Positions 1 through 10,290 of a stretch of DNA of 64,000 bases are shown in pieces. The stretch comes from Ww85 sp963745765 (GTDB lineage: Bacteria > Desulfobacterota > Desulfobulbia > Desulfobulbales > Desulfocapsaceae). The stretch's first letter is position 1, and each line of letters starts with the position of its first letter. The notes beneath the pieces were generated by a model that searched no databases, was not told the origin of the DNA, and was given only the letters and a program-made list of their open reading frames with translations. The stretch lies in assembly GCA_963745765.1 (NCBI GenBank), contig CAVUYQ010000009.1, forward strand, positions 1 through 64,000, read 5' to 3'. A program made the translations under genes and the position numbers.

Positions 1-1035
1 GTGGGGTCGCTTTGATCCCGACTTTCCCTAAAATTTGAACCCCGCGCAGCCTTCTGCTAGAATGCGGCTATAGGCTGCAGGACTTTATTCCCCGTTCATC
101 ATTTCTGGGTACAATTGAAGCAGCATTTACTCGGTTTGAAATTCCGGCAGCAGTCTGGGTGCCTGCTTTCAGACAGTGTGATTATCCTGCAGCAAAACGT
201 TTTGCTGACCACCATTCGCTGCCGCTGATTTTCGATCCGCTGATAAGCGCCTGGGACAAGGTTATTTTTGAACGCAGGAAGTTCAGCGAAAGCAGCAGCA
301 GATCCAGACGACTACTCGCCTGGGAAAGTTCTCTCTTTGCCGGGGCCGATCTTGTTATCGCCGATACAAAGCCGCATGCGAGTTTTTTATTTGATCCGTC
401 ATAGAGACTCGCTGCATCGGACCTGTGTCGTTCCGGTGGGGGCGGAAGAACTCTTTCAAGCTCCAGCACCGAGAAAAATCACCGGCCGATGCCCTTCCCG
501 AGATACTGTTTTACGGCAGTTTTATCAATCTTCAAGCACCCGAAGTAATTGTTGAAGCTGCCCGTCAGGTAGTCGGCGCCCGATGGACCCTGCTCGGAAG
601 CGGCCCGCTTCGTCGGCTCTGTGAACGGAAAAGCCGGGACTGTGAGCATATCCGCTATGAAGAGTGGCTGCCGTACCGGGAACTGCCGGAACGAATCGGC
701 CGCGCAGACCTGTTGCTTGGAATCTTCGGCTCTACAGAAAAGCAGGCAGGGTTATTCCGAACAAGGTCTACCAGTCCCTCTCCTGCGGTCGGCCCCTGAT
801 AACCAGAGAGTCACCGGCCTATCCGCCGCAACTGGGAAACAACATGGAAAACGGCATCGCCTTCGTCCCTCCAGCCGACCCCGATGCGCTCGCCGCATCC
901 GTCCGGTCTCTGCTGGCACGGCCAAAGGAGATGAGCTCATTCGGACAACGCGCACATGAAACGTATAAAAACCGGTTTTCCCATGCGCATATCAAACAGG
1001 CGCTGATCCAAGCCCTGGCACTCATCGGCCTCTAG
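1..1035 (+). pseudogene. Glycosyltransferase family 4-like, 5' truncated by the window edge and multiply frameshifted
   Basis: The readable pieces join into one GT4-type glycosyltransferase, a cytoplasmic or membrane-associated enzyme that moves a sugar from a nucleotide sugar during polysaccharide synthesis. The first codons in frame 2 read WGRFDPDFP, like the start of GT4 proteins, so little is missing at the 5' edge. The C-terminal Rossmann domain is clear: LFYGSF, then WTLLGSGPL, EEWLPYRELPE, NKVYQSLSCGRPLI and NGIAFVPPADPDALA. The reading frame changes near 35, 390, 475 and 745, so no continuous protein is possible as written. Frame changes fall at or near short homopolymers (TTTTTT near 385, AAAAA near 475). 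Family membership is secure; donor and acceptor sugars are unknown. With the MFS and DUF616 remnants it suggests the end of a surface-polysaccharide locus. Confidence 0.75.
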
Positions 1036-1109
1036 CCTTGACAAGCAGGCTGTTTCAACTCGTGAACGTCGGTGCTAACCTCAACTGCAAGCTTTCAGTA
1101 AATTGTGCC

Positions 1110-1757
1110 ATGTTACGGTCACTGCATGCCAATATCTACGATCTTTACCTGATCAAGCTTTCCAAATGGCTGATGCTGATCATGCCCATCGTGGTGCTGT
1201 TTTATGCAGACAACGGTCTCGGTACCTTTGATATCTATCTTTTACAGGCGGTTTACTCACTTTCAGTTGCCTTTTTCGAAATTCTGTCCGGTTACATGGC
1301 CGACATCATTGGCCGGCGTACATCCCTGATAATCGGCAGCCTCCTCGGCACATCGGCTTTGTTATCTTATCAATGTCCTAATCACTTTTTGGGTTTCTTG
1401 CAGCGGAAATAATACTTGGCCTGGGTGGCAGTTTTATATCCGGTTCCGACTCGACCCTTCTTTTCGACAGTCTCGCCGCCCGCAACAAGGAACATTATTA
1501 CCTGCGTTATGAAGGCAGGATAACGGCTCTCGGCAACCTTGCAGAGACCGTGGCCGCTATCGGCGGTGGTCTGCTGGCAGCCTGATCGTCCGGCTGGCTT
1601 TCTCGATTGCCGGACCACTCATCGGCCTCATGGCCGGGAAGACATCTCTTGGCTGCGCCTTGATGAATTCGGGCTGATCCTGTTCCTGATGTCGATCAGT
1701 TCCGGAATCTTATTGCTCAGCCAGCACGCTTTAACCGATCCAGCCAATCAACGGTGA
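1110..1757 (+). pseudogene. MFS transporter remnant, frameshifted and short
   Basis: The N-terminal part looks like a major facilitator transporter: a hydrophobic helix KWLMLIMPIVVLFYAD followed by a second helix and the loop motif GYMADIIGRRTSLIIG, a variant of the conserved loop 2-3 motif of the family. The ATG at 1110 gives the family-like start MLRSLHANIYDLYLIKLSKW; a TTG further upstream (1038) lies inside a repeat and is less likely. After about 1365 the frame changes several times (near 1365-1400, 1580 and 1650), with membrane-like segments in successive frames. The total of about 215 codons is half a normal MFS protein (about 400), so this is a truncated and decayed gene rather than one with a single indel. 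It meets the 3' end of the convergent DUF616 gene. Substrate unknown. Confidence 0.6.
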
Positions 1758-2565
1758 TCCATCTTTTTGAAATAGCGTCTGAAAATCCAGTAGGGAATAT
1801 AGGAAAGTGCTACTTCCGGGTGCTTGCTCAGGGAGTAGTTGAAAGCCATTTGATCGCGACAGGACCAGGCAAGCAGTTGTGCAAACCATGTCTCCATCAA
1901 TTGGCGAACATCATCATTGCCTGTCCGGCGAATAAGCATCCGGGCATTGATGTGCGGGAAGCGGTCAGTGAATCCTTTTTCCCGGGTATAATGATGGTAT
2001 TGTTGCTGCAGCAGTTGTCCATATCATTACCGATAGCGATACACTGCTCTTCTTCTTCCCTGAGCGAATTTAAAAAAGGATGCAGCAGGACGCCGCAGCC
2101 CGCATCCAGCGGCAGGGCCTGCGCGACAAAACAGTCCAGATCCCCGCGAATACGTATATTGGCATCAACATAGATACTCAAGTCATAGCCGGAATCAATG
2201 AGGTGATTATTTATTTTAAAATGGCGTGAAAGACGAACAGGATCAAGCGCGCGCTTGTTTTCGAGAAATATGATTTCCCAGCTGCAACTGGTCAGACTCC
2301 TGTTATCGGTAAAACAGAGATAGTCCCAGTTCGGCAGCTTGAGCGGGATTTCATTCAGACGGTCGTAAGCACCGGTGAGAACAGTATAAAACAGTTTTTT
2401 TCCATTTCGCACGTTTTGCAAGCGATCCTTGCCGAGCAGTTTAACAACTGCCGGCCGCATAAAAATAAAGGCGAAAGAGGAGCGGACGACAAGCTTCAGC
2501 AGGGAGAGACGAATGCCGCCATTTTTGAGGTTGTTGATCTTAACCAGGTGCTTGTAAAAATTCAT
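1748..2565 (-). pseudogene. DUF616 (glycosyltransferase-like) protein, one frameshift
   Basis: Two frames join into about 272 residues resembling DUF616, a GT-A-like family thought to act in cell-surface glycan assembly. Visible landmarks are FYTVLTGAYD, WDYLCFTDN, the SRHFKIN segment, YVDANIRIRGDL (an aspartate-containing motif where GT-A enzymes bind metal and nucleotide sugar), LLHPF and, in the second frame, CRDQMAFNYSL close to the C-terminus. The frame is lost near 1935, where one base seems missing. Without that indel the gene would be full length. It ends against the MFS remnant on the opposite strand. Acceptor and sugar cannot be inferred. The domain call is from family knowledge; the frameshift is seen directly. 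Confidence 0.65.
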
Positions 2566-2877
2566 GTTCAGAGCAATTCTCCGTTTATTGCCACTCTCTT
2601 TTTATGAACGGCGGTTCCATCTCGAAGAGTGCTACCTCCGCTGACAGCTGATCACCTTACCACGTCGTGCTTCCCGTTAAAAAACATTTTGTTCAGCGAG
2701 CAGGTCGGTCAGTCGGGCCCTAAATACTACTTCGTGACATATTCCCTTTTTCTTTCGAATATTTGAGCACAGTATGCTATTTTAATTTTGACAACCATCC
2801 GGCATGACCTTGTACCTATTTAAGCGTTTAATTAACCCATGCTGTCTTCATCAATTTTAACATCCAGGTACGGTGAA
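2566..2877. other. Intergenic region between the divergent DUF616 and efflux genes
   Basis: About 310 nt without a convincing gene. A TTGACA at 2788-2793 could be a -35 element for the efflux operon, but no good -10 hexamer sits 16-18 nt downstream, so I do not call a promoter. Confidence 0.3.
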
Positions 2878-4275
2878 ATGAATCCTCATGAGATCATGCA
2901 AAAACTCTCCATTGCGCTTATCGTCGTTACCGCTCTTTTCACGCTTAACGTGACTGTAAACGCGGCAGCAGAGCCCAGCGGACTGCCCGAGGTCTGGACA
3001 GCCCGTCAGGCTGTCATCTTTGCCCTGCAAAACAGTCCGGACAGCAGGATAGCCGCGCAGCGGATTGCTGCAGCCGAAGCCATGCGTGAACAGGCAAAAT
3101 CGGCCTTTCAGCCCCGCCTTAACCTGAGTACCGCTTATGCTCAGACAAATACGCCGATGTATTCTTTCGGCAATATCCTGAATCAGGGCAGTTTCAATAA
3201 TAATATCGACTTTAACAATCCTGGCCGTACCGACAATCTGAACGTGAAAGCGGAAGTAGTCTATCGTTTCTACAATGGCGGTAAGGATACGGCTGGTCTG
3301 AAAGCCGATATTCCGGTTATCTCGCCAGCCAAAGCAATCGACGGACGACAGAACACCTTCTGGGCTTTGAGGTGGTGCAGGCCTTTTTGAATATCGCCCA
3401 GGCACAGGACCAGGTCGAGGCCCGCCAGGCAGAATTGAAGGCAATAAAATCCTCTCTTGAGGTGGCCGCAGCGCGATACGAAGCCGGTGATCTGCTAAGG
3501 CCAACCTTCCTACTATAGAAGTTGAAAAAGCACTGGCGATTGAAAAACTAATCATCAGCGCCCACCAGGAAGAACTGGCCCGCAAAATATTTTTGAACCT
3601 GCTTGGCCTCGGGGAAGGCAGCGTGAAGATCGGCAGGAAAGATGGCGCTGAACAGGATCTACCTGCAAAAACCGACTACCTTGAACGCCCTGAAATTGTC
3701 AGTCTGACTGCCCGCCTCGCAGCGGCGGAGGCTGAACTCGCCAAAGCTGAGGGTTCCCGCTATCCAACCCTTGATGGATTTGCCAGTTACCAGTACGACC
3801 AGGGCTTCGTTATTGACGGCTCAGGCGACTCCTGGGGTGCCGGTCTGCGGTTAAATTACCCCCTCTACGACGGCAATCAGGCAGCAGCCGATATCGCGCA
3901 GAAGAAAGCTGAATACATGGCGGCAAGGAGCAGCTGACGAAGCTGCGACTCAACGTAAATCTTGAAATTCAGGAAGCTGAGCTGAACTATCGCCAGGCTC
4001 TTGAGCGCATAACGGTCACCGAGAAAATGGTTCTGGTTGCCCGGGAAAGTGCCCAGCTCAACCGCGAACGATTCAAGGAAGGAGCTCTCCTCTCCTCGGA
4101 TCTGATTGACTCTGAGGTGCGTCTCACCGACGCCCTGGTACGCCAGTCGGCGGCCCGCACCCATTATCGGATTGCTATTGCAAATGTCGGCGGATTGCCG
4201 GTCAGCAGCAATTCTGCGCTACCACTGAAGAACTTCTGGAGAATCAGCCATGATTATGCTGCCGCACAGGATTAA
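2878..4275 (+). pseudogene. TolC-family outer membrane efflux channel, frameshifted
   Basis: This is the outer-membrane, trans-periplasmic channel of the RND pump encoded just downstream. The N-terminus (start chosen at 2878, reading MNPHEIMQKLSIALIVV) is a signal peptide ending near NAAAEP. Two OEP repeats follow: the first with TARQAVIFALQNSPD and the beta-strand segment VYRFYNGGKD, the second with RPEIVSLTARLAAAEAELAK, SRYPTLDGFASYQYD, a second strand segment and the helical region ESAQLNRERFKEGALLSSDLID. The frame changes near 3315, 3497 and 3932. Summed, the pieces give about 465 residues, normal for the family. Its stop overlaps the adaptor start by 26 nt, so the three genes form an operon. 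Substrate of the pump unknown. Confidence 0.75.
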
Positions 4276-5281
4276 ACTTTCTATTCTTGTTTCATTGTTT
4301 CTCCTCGCCGGTTGTCGTTCGGATCACCCGGCAGCGCTGACAGCCGAAGAATTGCCGGCAGTACCGGTCACCCTCTTCACGGTAAAGCAGAGTGCTCCGG
4401 TCAGGCAGGTAGAAATCATGGGGACCGTACAGGCCGCTGATTCTGCAGAGATAGCTGCCCGTATCAGCGGAACCATACAGGAGTTAACCGTCAATCCCGG
4501 TTCACGCGTGAAAAAAGATGATCTGCTGATTACCATCAGTGCCGGAGAAATGTCAGCAAAAGTGTTACAGGCCCAGGCACAACTTGAGCAGGTGACAAGA
4601 AATCTCACACGGGAGCAGAGCCTTCTGCAGAAAAATGCCGCAACTCCCACGACAGTGAAAACACTTGAGGAAAGTAAGCGCATCGCCGAGGCTGCCTACA
4701 ACGAGGCCCGGACCATGCTCAGCTACACTCAGATCAGGGCTCCTTTTGACGGGGTCATCACCATGAAAATGGCCAATGTCGGAGACCTGGCAACACCCGG
4801 AAAACCTCTCGTTCGCCTGGATGATGAGTCACGACTGCAGATCATGGCAGCCGTTCCCGAAACCCTTGTGCTGGGTATCACCATTGGTGACATCCTGCCT
4901 GTCTATATCCCTGCCGCCGATCTTTCCCTTTCCGGTGAAGTGACGGAGATCGCCCCACTTGCCGATCCTCTCTCGAGAACAGCACCGATTAAGATACATG
5001 TCAATTTGAATAGTAAACTAAGATCGGGCCAGTTTGCCCGCGTCAGTCTGCCGGGAAGCAGGGGCACGGCATTGATGATTCCCAATAGTGCAGTACAGAG
5101 CTATGGCCAGATGGAGAAGGTATTCGTGGTCAGGGAAGGCAAAGCCCACATGCAGCTGGTGAGGACCGGTTTACATTTTGAAGACCAGGTTGAAATTGTC
5201 TCGGGACTCAACGATGGTGATCAAATTGTTGTAAACGTAAGCCGAGAACTGAATGACGGACAACCGGTAAAGGTACAATAA
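4250..5281 (+). CDS. RND efflux periplasmic adaptor lipoprotein (MFP/HlyD family)
   Basis: The adaptor of a tripartite RND efflux pump links the inner-membrane pump to the TolC-like channel. The 343-residue product starts with a lipoprotein signal, SLFLLAGC, with the lipobox cysteine near residue 22, so it should be anchored in a membrane and face the periplasm. The biotinyl-lipoyl-like domain shows VEIMGTVQAADSAEIAARIS and later IRAPFDGVITMKMANVGD, flanking a helical hairpin (residues about 95-150). The beta-barrel and membrane-proximal domains follow. The ATG at 4250 has GGAG eight bases upstream. It overlaps the end of the channel gene and is followed 42 nt later by the pump gene. Confidence 0.9.
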   Translation: MIMLPHRIKLSILVSLFLLAGCRSDHPAALTAEELPAVPVTLFTVKQSAPVRQVEIMGTVQAADSAEIAARISGTIQELTVNPGSRVKKDDLLITISAGEMSAKVLQAQAQLEQVTRNLTREQSLLQKNAATPTTVKTLEESKRIAEAAYNEARTMLSYTQIRAPFDGVITMKMANVGDLATPGKPLVRLDDESRLQIMAAVPETLVLGITIGDILPVYIPAADLSLSGEVTEIAPLADPLSRTAPIKIHVNLNSKLRSGQFARVSLPGSRGTALMIPNSAVQSYGQMEKVFVVREGKAHMQLVRTGLHFEDQVEIVSGLNDGDQIVVNVSRELNDGQPVKVQ

Positions 5282-5323
5282 CGACATGCCCCATCTCTTT
5301 TCTGCCTGAACAGTCGGACTAAT

Positions 5324-8300
5324 ATGGATACAAAAAAAACGAAAAATCTCGGTTTTGCCGGCCGTCTCGCCGGTATGTTCGTTAACTCAAAATTAACACC
5401 GCTTGGCATCATCGCCTCGCTTCTCCTTGGTGTACTCGCCATCGCCATACTGCCGCGGGAAGAAGAACCGCAGATCAAGGTGCCGATGATTGATGTGATG
5501 GTTGCCATGGAAGGCGCTCCGCCAAAGGAGATAGAAGAACAGGTAACCATTCCGATGGAGAAACTGCTCTATGAACTGCCCGATGTTGAATATATTTATT
5601 CCACGTCAATGGCCGGAAAGAGTCTTCTTATCGTACGTTTCTTTGTCGGTGCCGATCTGGAAAATGCCATCGTCCGCCTGAACCAGAAATTAGCGACCAA
5701 TTTTGATCGGATTCCCCATAACGTTTCAACCCCGCTGGTAAAACCCCATACCATTGATGATGTCCCCATTCTCGCCCTGACATTCCACAGCAAAAAATAC
5801 GACCACTATATGCTGCGTCGTCTGGCTGCGCAGGTGGATGATGCCATCAAAAGTGTGCCAGATGTTGCCGAGACCACTATTATCGGCGGCACCATGCGAC
5901 AGGTAAGAATCCGCCCCGACCCGCTGCTGCTCGCCTCGCGAAATCTTTCAATTTCCAGCCTTATCCCCCTGCTACAACAGTCAAACCGGCAGAGTTATTC
6001 GGGCAGCATGACCAGTGATAACCACGAGATCCAGCTGCAGACCGGCACCTTCCTGCAAAACAGTGAGGAGATCGGCAGGATTGTCGTCGGGGTGTTCGGC
6101 AGTCAACCGGTATACCTCGAAGAGGTCGCAGAAATCATTGATGGTCCTGAAGAACCGTCAGATTATGTGCTCTTCGGTTCTGCCGGACCTCACCAATATG
6201 GAAGCCGCGGTAACACTTTCCATCGCAAAACGGCCCGGCGCCAATGCCGTGTCAGTGGTAAACACGGTTATGGAAAAGGTTGAAAGCCTCAAAGGCAGCC
6301 TTATCCCCGCCGATATAACGGTAAGCGTGACGAGGGACTACGGTGCGACCGCCTCTGATAAATCAAACGAACTCCTTTTCCATATGGCTATTGCCGTCTT
6401 CGGGGTTGCTATTCTGATCCTGGTTTTTCTTGGCTGGCGCGAATCAATGGTGGTCATGCTGGCTATCCCGTCAACACTGGCGCTGACCCTGCTTATTTTC
6501 TACCTCTACGGCTATACGCTTAACCGCATCACCCTCTTTGCGCTGATTTTTTCAATCGGCATCCTGGTTGATGACGCCATTGTCGTTGTTGAAAACATCG
6601 TCCGCCATATGCGGCTGCCGGCCAATAGAGAACGATCGATTGTTCCAATTGCCATTGAAGCCGTCAGTGAGGTCGGTAATCCAACGATTCTTGCGACCTG
6701 GGCCGTTATCGCCGCCATCCTGCCGATGGCCTTCGTCGGTGGTCTGATGGGTCCCTATATGCGCCCCATTCCTGTCGGGTCATCAGCTGCAATGATCTTT
6801 TCGCTGATGATCGCCTTCACGGTAACGCCTTGGGCGGCAACCCATATCCTCAAGAAAAAGTCCGCTGCAGCAGCGATAGAACATGACAAAGCGCCCGATG
6901 ATATATTTACGCGTCTTTATCACCATATCATGGAGCCCCTGCTTGGTAATACGGCCTGGCGTCTCCTTTTTTTCATCGTTATCATCGCTCTTTTGCTCGG
7001 TTCCGTCTCTATGTTCGGGTTTGGGCTGGTAAAGGTAAAAATGCTGCCGTTTGATAACAAGAGCGAGTTCCAAGTGATTCTCAACATGCCTGAAGGCAGC
7101 ACCCTTGAACAGACCTCGCGGGTTGCCCTGGAAATGGCTGCGGTTATCAGGGATGATCCCGACGTCATCGATTTTCAGGTATATGTCGGTACCGCCTCGC
7201 CATACAATTTCAACGGACTTGTACGTCACTATTTCCTGCGGCACGGACCAACGGTGGCCGATATCCAGGTAAATCTGCTGCCAAAACAGGACCGCGACCA
7301 GAAGAGCCACGAGATCGCCGTACGGGTCCGGCCAGCCCTGGCTGAAATTGCCAAAAAATATGATGCAGCTCTAGTTGTGGCAGAGGTCCCTCCCGGGCCC
7401 CCGGTACTACAGACACTGGTTGCGGAAATTTACGGACCAACAGAAAAAGACCGGGTGAAACTGGCAGCGCAGGTAAAAGAGATTTTCCAGACAAGCGACG
7501 GTGTCGTGGACGTTGACTGGTACCGTGAGACTGACAGGCAGCGAACGGTCATTACCGTGGACAAGGAAAAAGCTGCGCTGAGCGGCATATCAGGAGGCCA
7601 GGTTACCAGGGCTATTGCTATTGCTGTTGACGGACTTTCTATTGATCTGTTCCACCGGCCGCAGGAAAAAGAACCAGTCGATATCATCCTTGAGCTGCCT
7701 CGCTCGCAGCGTACACGCGTGAATGAATTACTCAATATTTCCCTGCGATCGGAAATTGATCCCTCCGCCCCGCTCGTTCCGCTCCGGGAGCTGGTAAATA
7801 TTTCCTCCAGCGCTGTCGAGCAGCCCCTTTACCGGAAGAATCTGAAACCGTTGCTCTACGTAACCGGAGATGTTGCCGGCTCAGTGGAAAGCCCGGTGTA
7901 TGCTATCCTTGCAATGAACGACAGGATCAAGATGCTCAAAAGCTCAGACTTTGGCGGGACAAAAGGAGGGGGGGTAACCATCTATAATCTGTATCAGCCT
8001 TTTGATGAAAAGGAAGTCTCAATGAAATGGGATGGTGAATGGCATATTACGCTGGAAGTATTCAGGGACCTCGGTCTGGCCTTCTGCGTGGTACTGATTC
8101 TCATTTACATGCTGATGGTCGGCTGGTTCAACAATTATATCACACCCCTGGTGGTCATGGCCGCCATTCCTTTTTCACTCATCGGGATTTTGCCGGCTCA
8201 CTGGGCCTTTGGCGCCTTTTTTACCGCCACGTCGATGATCGGCTTCATGGCCGGGGCAGGCATTGTGGTCAGGAACTCAATCATCCTGGTTGACTTTATC

Positions 8301-8540
8301 GAGCTGCGTATCAGGGATGGCCTGCCGCTGACCGAAGCCGTCGTTGAGGCTGGTGCCGTTCGTTTTCGACCAATGCTGCTGACCGCGCTTGCCGTCGTTA
8401 TCGGTGCCTCAGTTATCCTGGCCGACCCGATCTTTCAGGGACTGGCTATTTCACTGATGTTTGGCGAGATCGCCTCTCTTTTGGTGAGCCGGATGGCCGT
8501 GCCGGTCATGTATTACGTCGTCAAAAAACGATCGCATTAA
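5324..8540 (+). CDS. RND efflux pump, AcrB/HAE-type inner-membrane transporter, one frameshift
   Basis: This is the proton-driven inner-membrane pump of the tripartite system. Two frames join to about 1,071 residues, typical for the AcrB family. Features in order: first membrane helix (LTPLGIIASLLLGVLAIAILP), porter domain 1, helices 2-6 with the proton-relay pair in GILVDDAIVVVENI, a second porter domain, and C-terminal helices with GIVVRNSIILVDFIEL. The tail is short and hydrophilic. The frame shifts near 6183 by one extra base; ...DGPEEPSDYVLFG continues as LTNMEAAVTLSIAKRPGANA in the next frame. As written the product stops at 6283, after 319 residues, but removing one G restores the gene. 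Pump substrates (drugs, metals, solvents) cannot be told from the sequence. Confidence 0.85.
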
Positions 8541-8604
8541 ACAACTGAAAATAAAGTGGCAGGCCACCTTGAATAATCAGCCTACTCCAGGTACCTCAAA
8601 GTAT

Positions 8605-8644
8605 CCCGTTCTTCAACAGGCGCTGCCGGTTGTTGAAGAACGGG
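8605..8644. terminator. Perfect 14-bp inverted repeat between convergent genes, likely bidirectional terminator
   Basis: The arms 8605-8618 (CCCGTTCTTCAACA) and 8631-8644 (its exact reverse complement) enclose a 12-nt loop. It lies between the RND pump gene and the convergent LysE-family gene, where a shared terminator is expected. There is no clear U-tract on either side, so Rho-assisted ending or a simple transcript-stabilising hairpin is possible. Confidence 0.55.
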
Positions 8645-8650
8645 TGTAAA

Positions 8651-9277
8651 TCAGGAATGATAACGCATTCCTGCAGTAAAAATGCCCGCCCCGATCAGGG
8701 CTCCGCCTCCGCAGCGATTCAGCCACCGGCAACGATCACTATCGCTGATAACGTCCCGCAAGTGACCGGCAAAAAATGCGTAAAGTGCCGCGTTAACAGC
8801 GGCCAGCAGCAGAAATGTTGTACCGAGGATTAAAAACTGTGGCGCTGCCGATGCATCCGCTCTGATGAACTGCGGGAAAAATGCCACAAAAAAGGCAATA
8901 CTTTTGGGATTCAGAGCCGTGACAATGTACGAACTCCTGAAAAGTGCGCCGGCAGAAGCCCTCTTATTCCCCGTTGCCAATTCCCAGGCTGCTGCCTTTG
9001 ATCGCCACAGCCTGATCCCGAGATATATCAGATAAAGGGCACCCATCCATTTAAAAACGATAAACAGATTCGCCGATGCAGCCAGGATTGCGCCCAGTCC
9101 GGCCAGGGAGAAGGTCATCGCCGTAAGATCACCGCAGACCACCCCGGCAGCCAGAGGGATGACCGACCTCCTGCCATGAGAGAGTGCCAGACTTATTACC
9201 AGAATGATGGTCGGTCCCGGAATTATCAGTATTATGCCTGCCGCAAACAGAAAAGCAAACCAGGTGGCTATGACCAT
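8651..9277 (-). CDS. LysE/RhtB-family amino acid exporter
   Basis: A 208-residue inner-membrane protein of the LysE/RhtB family, which exports amino acids such as threonine, homoserine or lysine. The N-terminus carries the family signature around IPGPTIILVISLALSHGRR, followed by AAGVVCGDLTAM and about five further hydrophobic segments, ending in a basic tail. I chose ATG at 9277 because AAGGA sits eight bases upstream and the product then begins like family members; an upstream start would add nine hydrophilic residues. It is a single gene, convergent with the RND operon. Copies of the ACCTTGAATAAT repeat lie on both sides of it (8566 and 9319). Substrate not predictable. Confidence 0.88.
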   Translation of the reverse strand: MVIATWFAFLFAAGIILIIPGPTIILVISLALSHGRRSVIPLAAGVVCGDLTAMTFSLAGLGAILAASANLFIVFKWMGALYLIYLGIRLWRSKAAAWELATGNKRASAGALFRSSYIVTALNPKSIAFFVAFFPQFIRADASAAPQFLILGTTFLLLAAVNAALYAFFAGHLRDVISDSDRCRWLNRCGGGALIGAGIFTAGMRYHS

Positions 9278-9318
9278 TTTTTCTATCCTTTGCTTGCGAA
9301 ACAATATTTCATAAGGGT

Positions 9319-9478
9319 ACCTTGAATAATTCGATTATTCGATCGAGATCAAGGCATGCAAGAAATTTTACTGTAGGCGCCCCGCAGGAAGTACTCTTGG
9401 GGTGCATATAACTGATATTCCAAGGATATGAATTCAAGCATAACGAAGAGATCGGGCGAAAAGGCAATTATTCAAGGT
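9319..9478. repeat. 160-bp dispersed element with perfect 13-bp terminal inverted repeats (copy A)
   Basis: ACCTTGAATAATT at 9319-9331 is repeated exactly as its reverse complement at 9466-9478. The interior shares GCATAACG.AGAGATCG (9438-9454) with a related element at 19124-19253, 16 of 17 bases matching. No coding sequence is seen. It looks like a small non-autonomous mobile or REP-like element. A lone end copy (ACCTTGAATAAT) lies at 8566-8577. Confidence 0.6.
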
Positions 9479-9536
9479 GACCATAAGTAGATAAAGCCAT
9501 ACACCTGCTGAACAAGGGCGGTCCTGTCACCCTGTT

Positions 9537-10250
9537 CTAATCGATGAGCTGGTAGGTTACCGTGGAGACGACCCGTACTTTCTTGATATGCGGATTATTT
9601 CCGTCCCTGGAGGTGATGGAAAACTGTCCCTGCGAGGCATCTCTTATTTTACCCAGCCTGCTGTTTGAATCCTGCGCAAATTTTTCTGCGACCTCGCGGG
9701 CTTTCGCGGTAGCTTCCTGAATCATTTCCGGTTTCAGATCATTAAGACCGTTGTACAGGTATTCGGTCTGATTAAGATGTTGGTCGCCCTTGAAAACGAT
9801 ACCGCTCTTGCCAAGCTCTGCCAGTTCCGCCATGGTTTTCCGAACCAGATCGACCTGGGACGAATAAACCGTTACGGTCTGAATCGCAGTAAAACGAAAA
9901 GGCGCGGCCGGTGAACCGCCATATTCCTGTGCCGATTTATCGGTAATGGAGGGCAGAGAATGGGAAACCTCACCGGCTTCGATGCCACGCTTGTCCAGGA
10001 ATTTCTCGATTTTTGCTGTACTGGTTTCAATGGCCTCATAGAGTGCTCCGAGATCATTGTCGGCTACGGTAAAAACAATGGGACAGATAACGATATCGGC
10101 TGACACCTCCCGCTCAGACAAGCCTTTAACGGTGACACCCCGTTCAAATTCCTTGAAATCTTTTACTGCACCGGCGAGCAGATACCCGAGGACCGTCAGG
10201 CCGAGAAAGATAAACAGCCCGAGCACCTTGCTGCCGGATAACTGATTCAT
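9537..10250 (-). CDS. SIMPL domain (DUF541) protein, membrane anchored
   Basis: A 237-residue protein with one N-terminal membrane segment (VLGLFIFLGLTVLGYLLAGA) followed by a periplasmic SIMPL/DUF541 domain. The domain starts at FERGVTVKGLSEREVSADI and ends with the family-like LGKIRDASQGQFSI and VRVVSTVTYQL. Family members are found in periplasmic and outer-surface proteins of unclear biochemical role, some linked to oxidative-stress tolerance. I set the start at ATG 10250 (MNQLSGSK) because AGGGGTGA lies just upstream; an apparent 41-residue extension would read through the structured element at 10291-10428. The gene stands alone and is preceded by that element, which may lie in its leader. 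Confidence 0.8.
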   Translation of the reverse strand: MNQLSGSKVLGLFIFLGLTVLGYLLAGAVKDFKEFERGVTVKGLSEREVSADIVICPIVFTVADNDLGALYEAIETSTAKIEKFLDKRGIEAGEVSHSLPSITDKSAQEYGGSPAAPFRFTAIQTVTVYSSQVDLVRKTMAELAELGKSGIVFKGDQHLNQTEYLYNGLNDLKPEMIQEATAKAREVAEKFAQDSNSRLGKIRDASQGQFSITSRDGNNPHIKKVRVVSTVTYQLID

Positions 10251-10290
10251 ATTCACCCCTGCACTGGTTATTTGAATGAGATTTACAAAC

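Noticed and set aside
2788..2816. Promoter for the RND operon from TTGACA at 2788.
   Set aside because: No acceptable -10 hexamer at 16-18 nt spacing.
2857..3585. A 242-codon minus-strand frame opposite the TolC gene.
   Set aside because: The plus strand has a signal peptide and efflux repeats. The minus frame is compositionally odd and unsupported.
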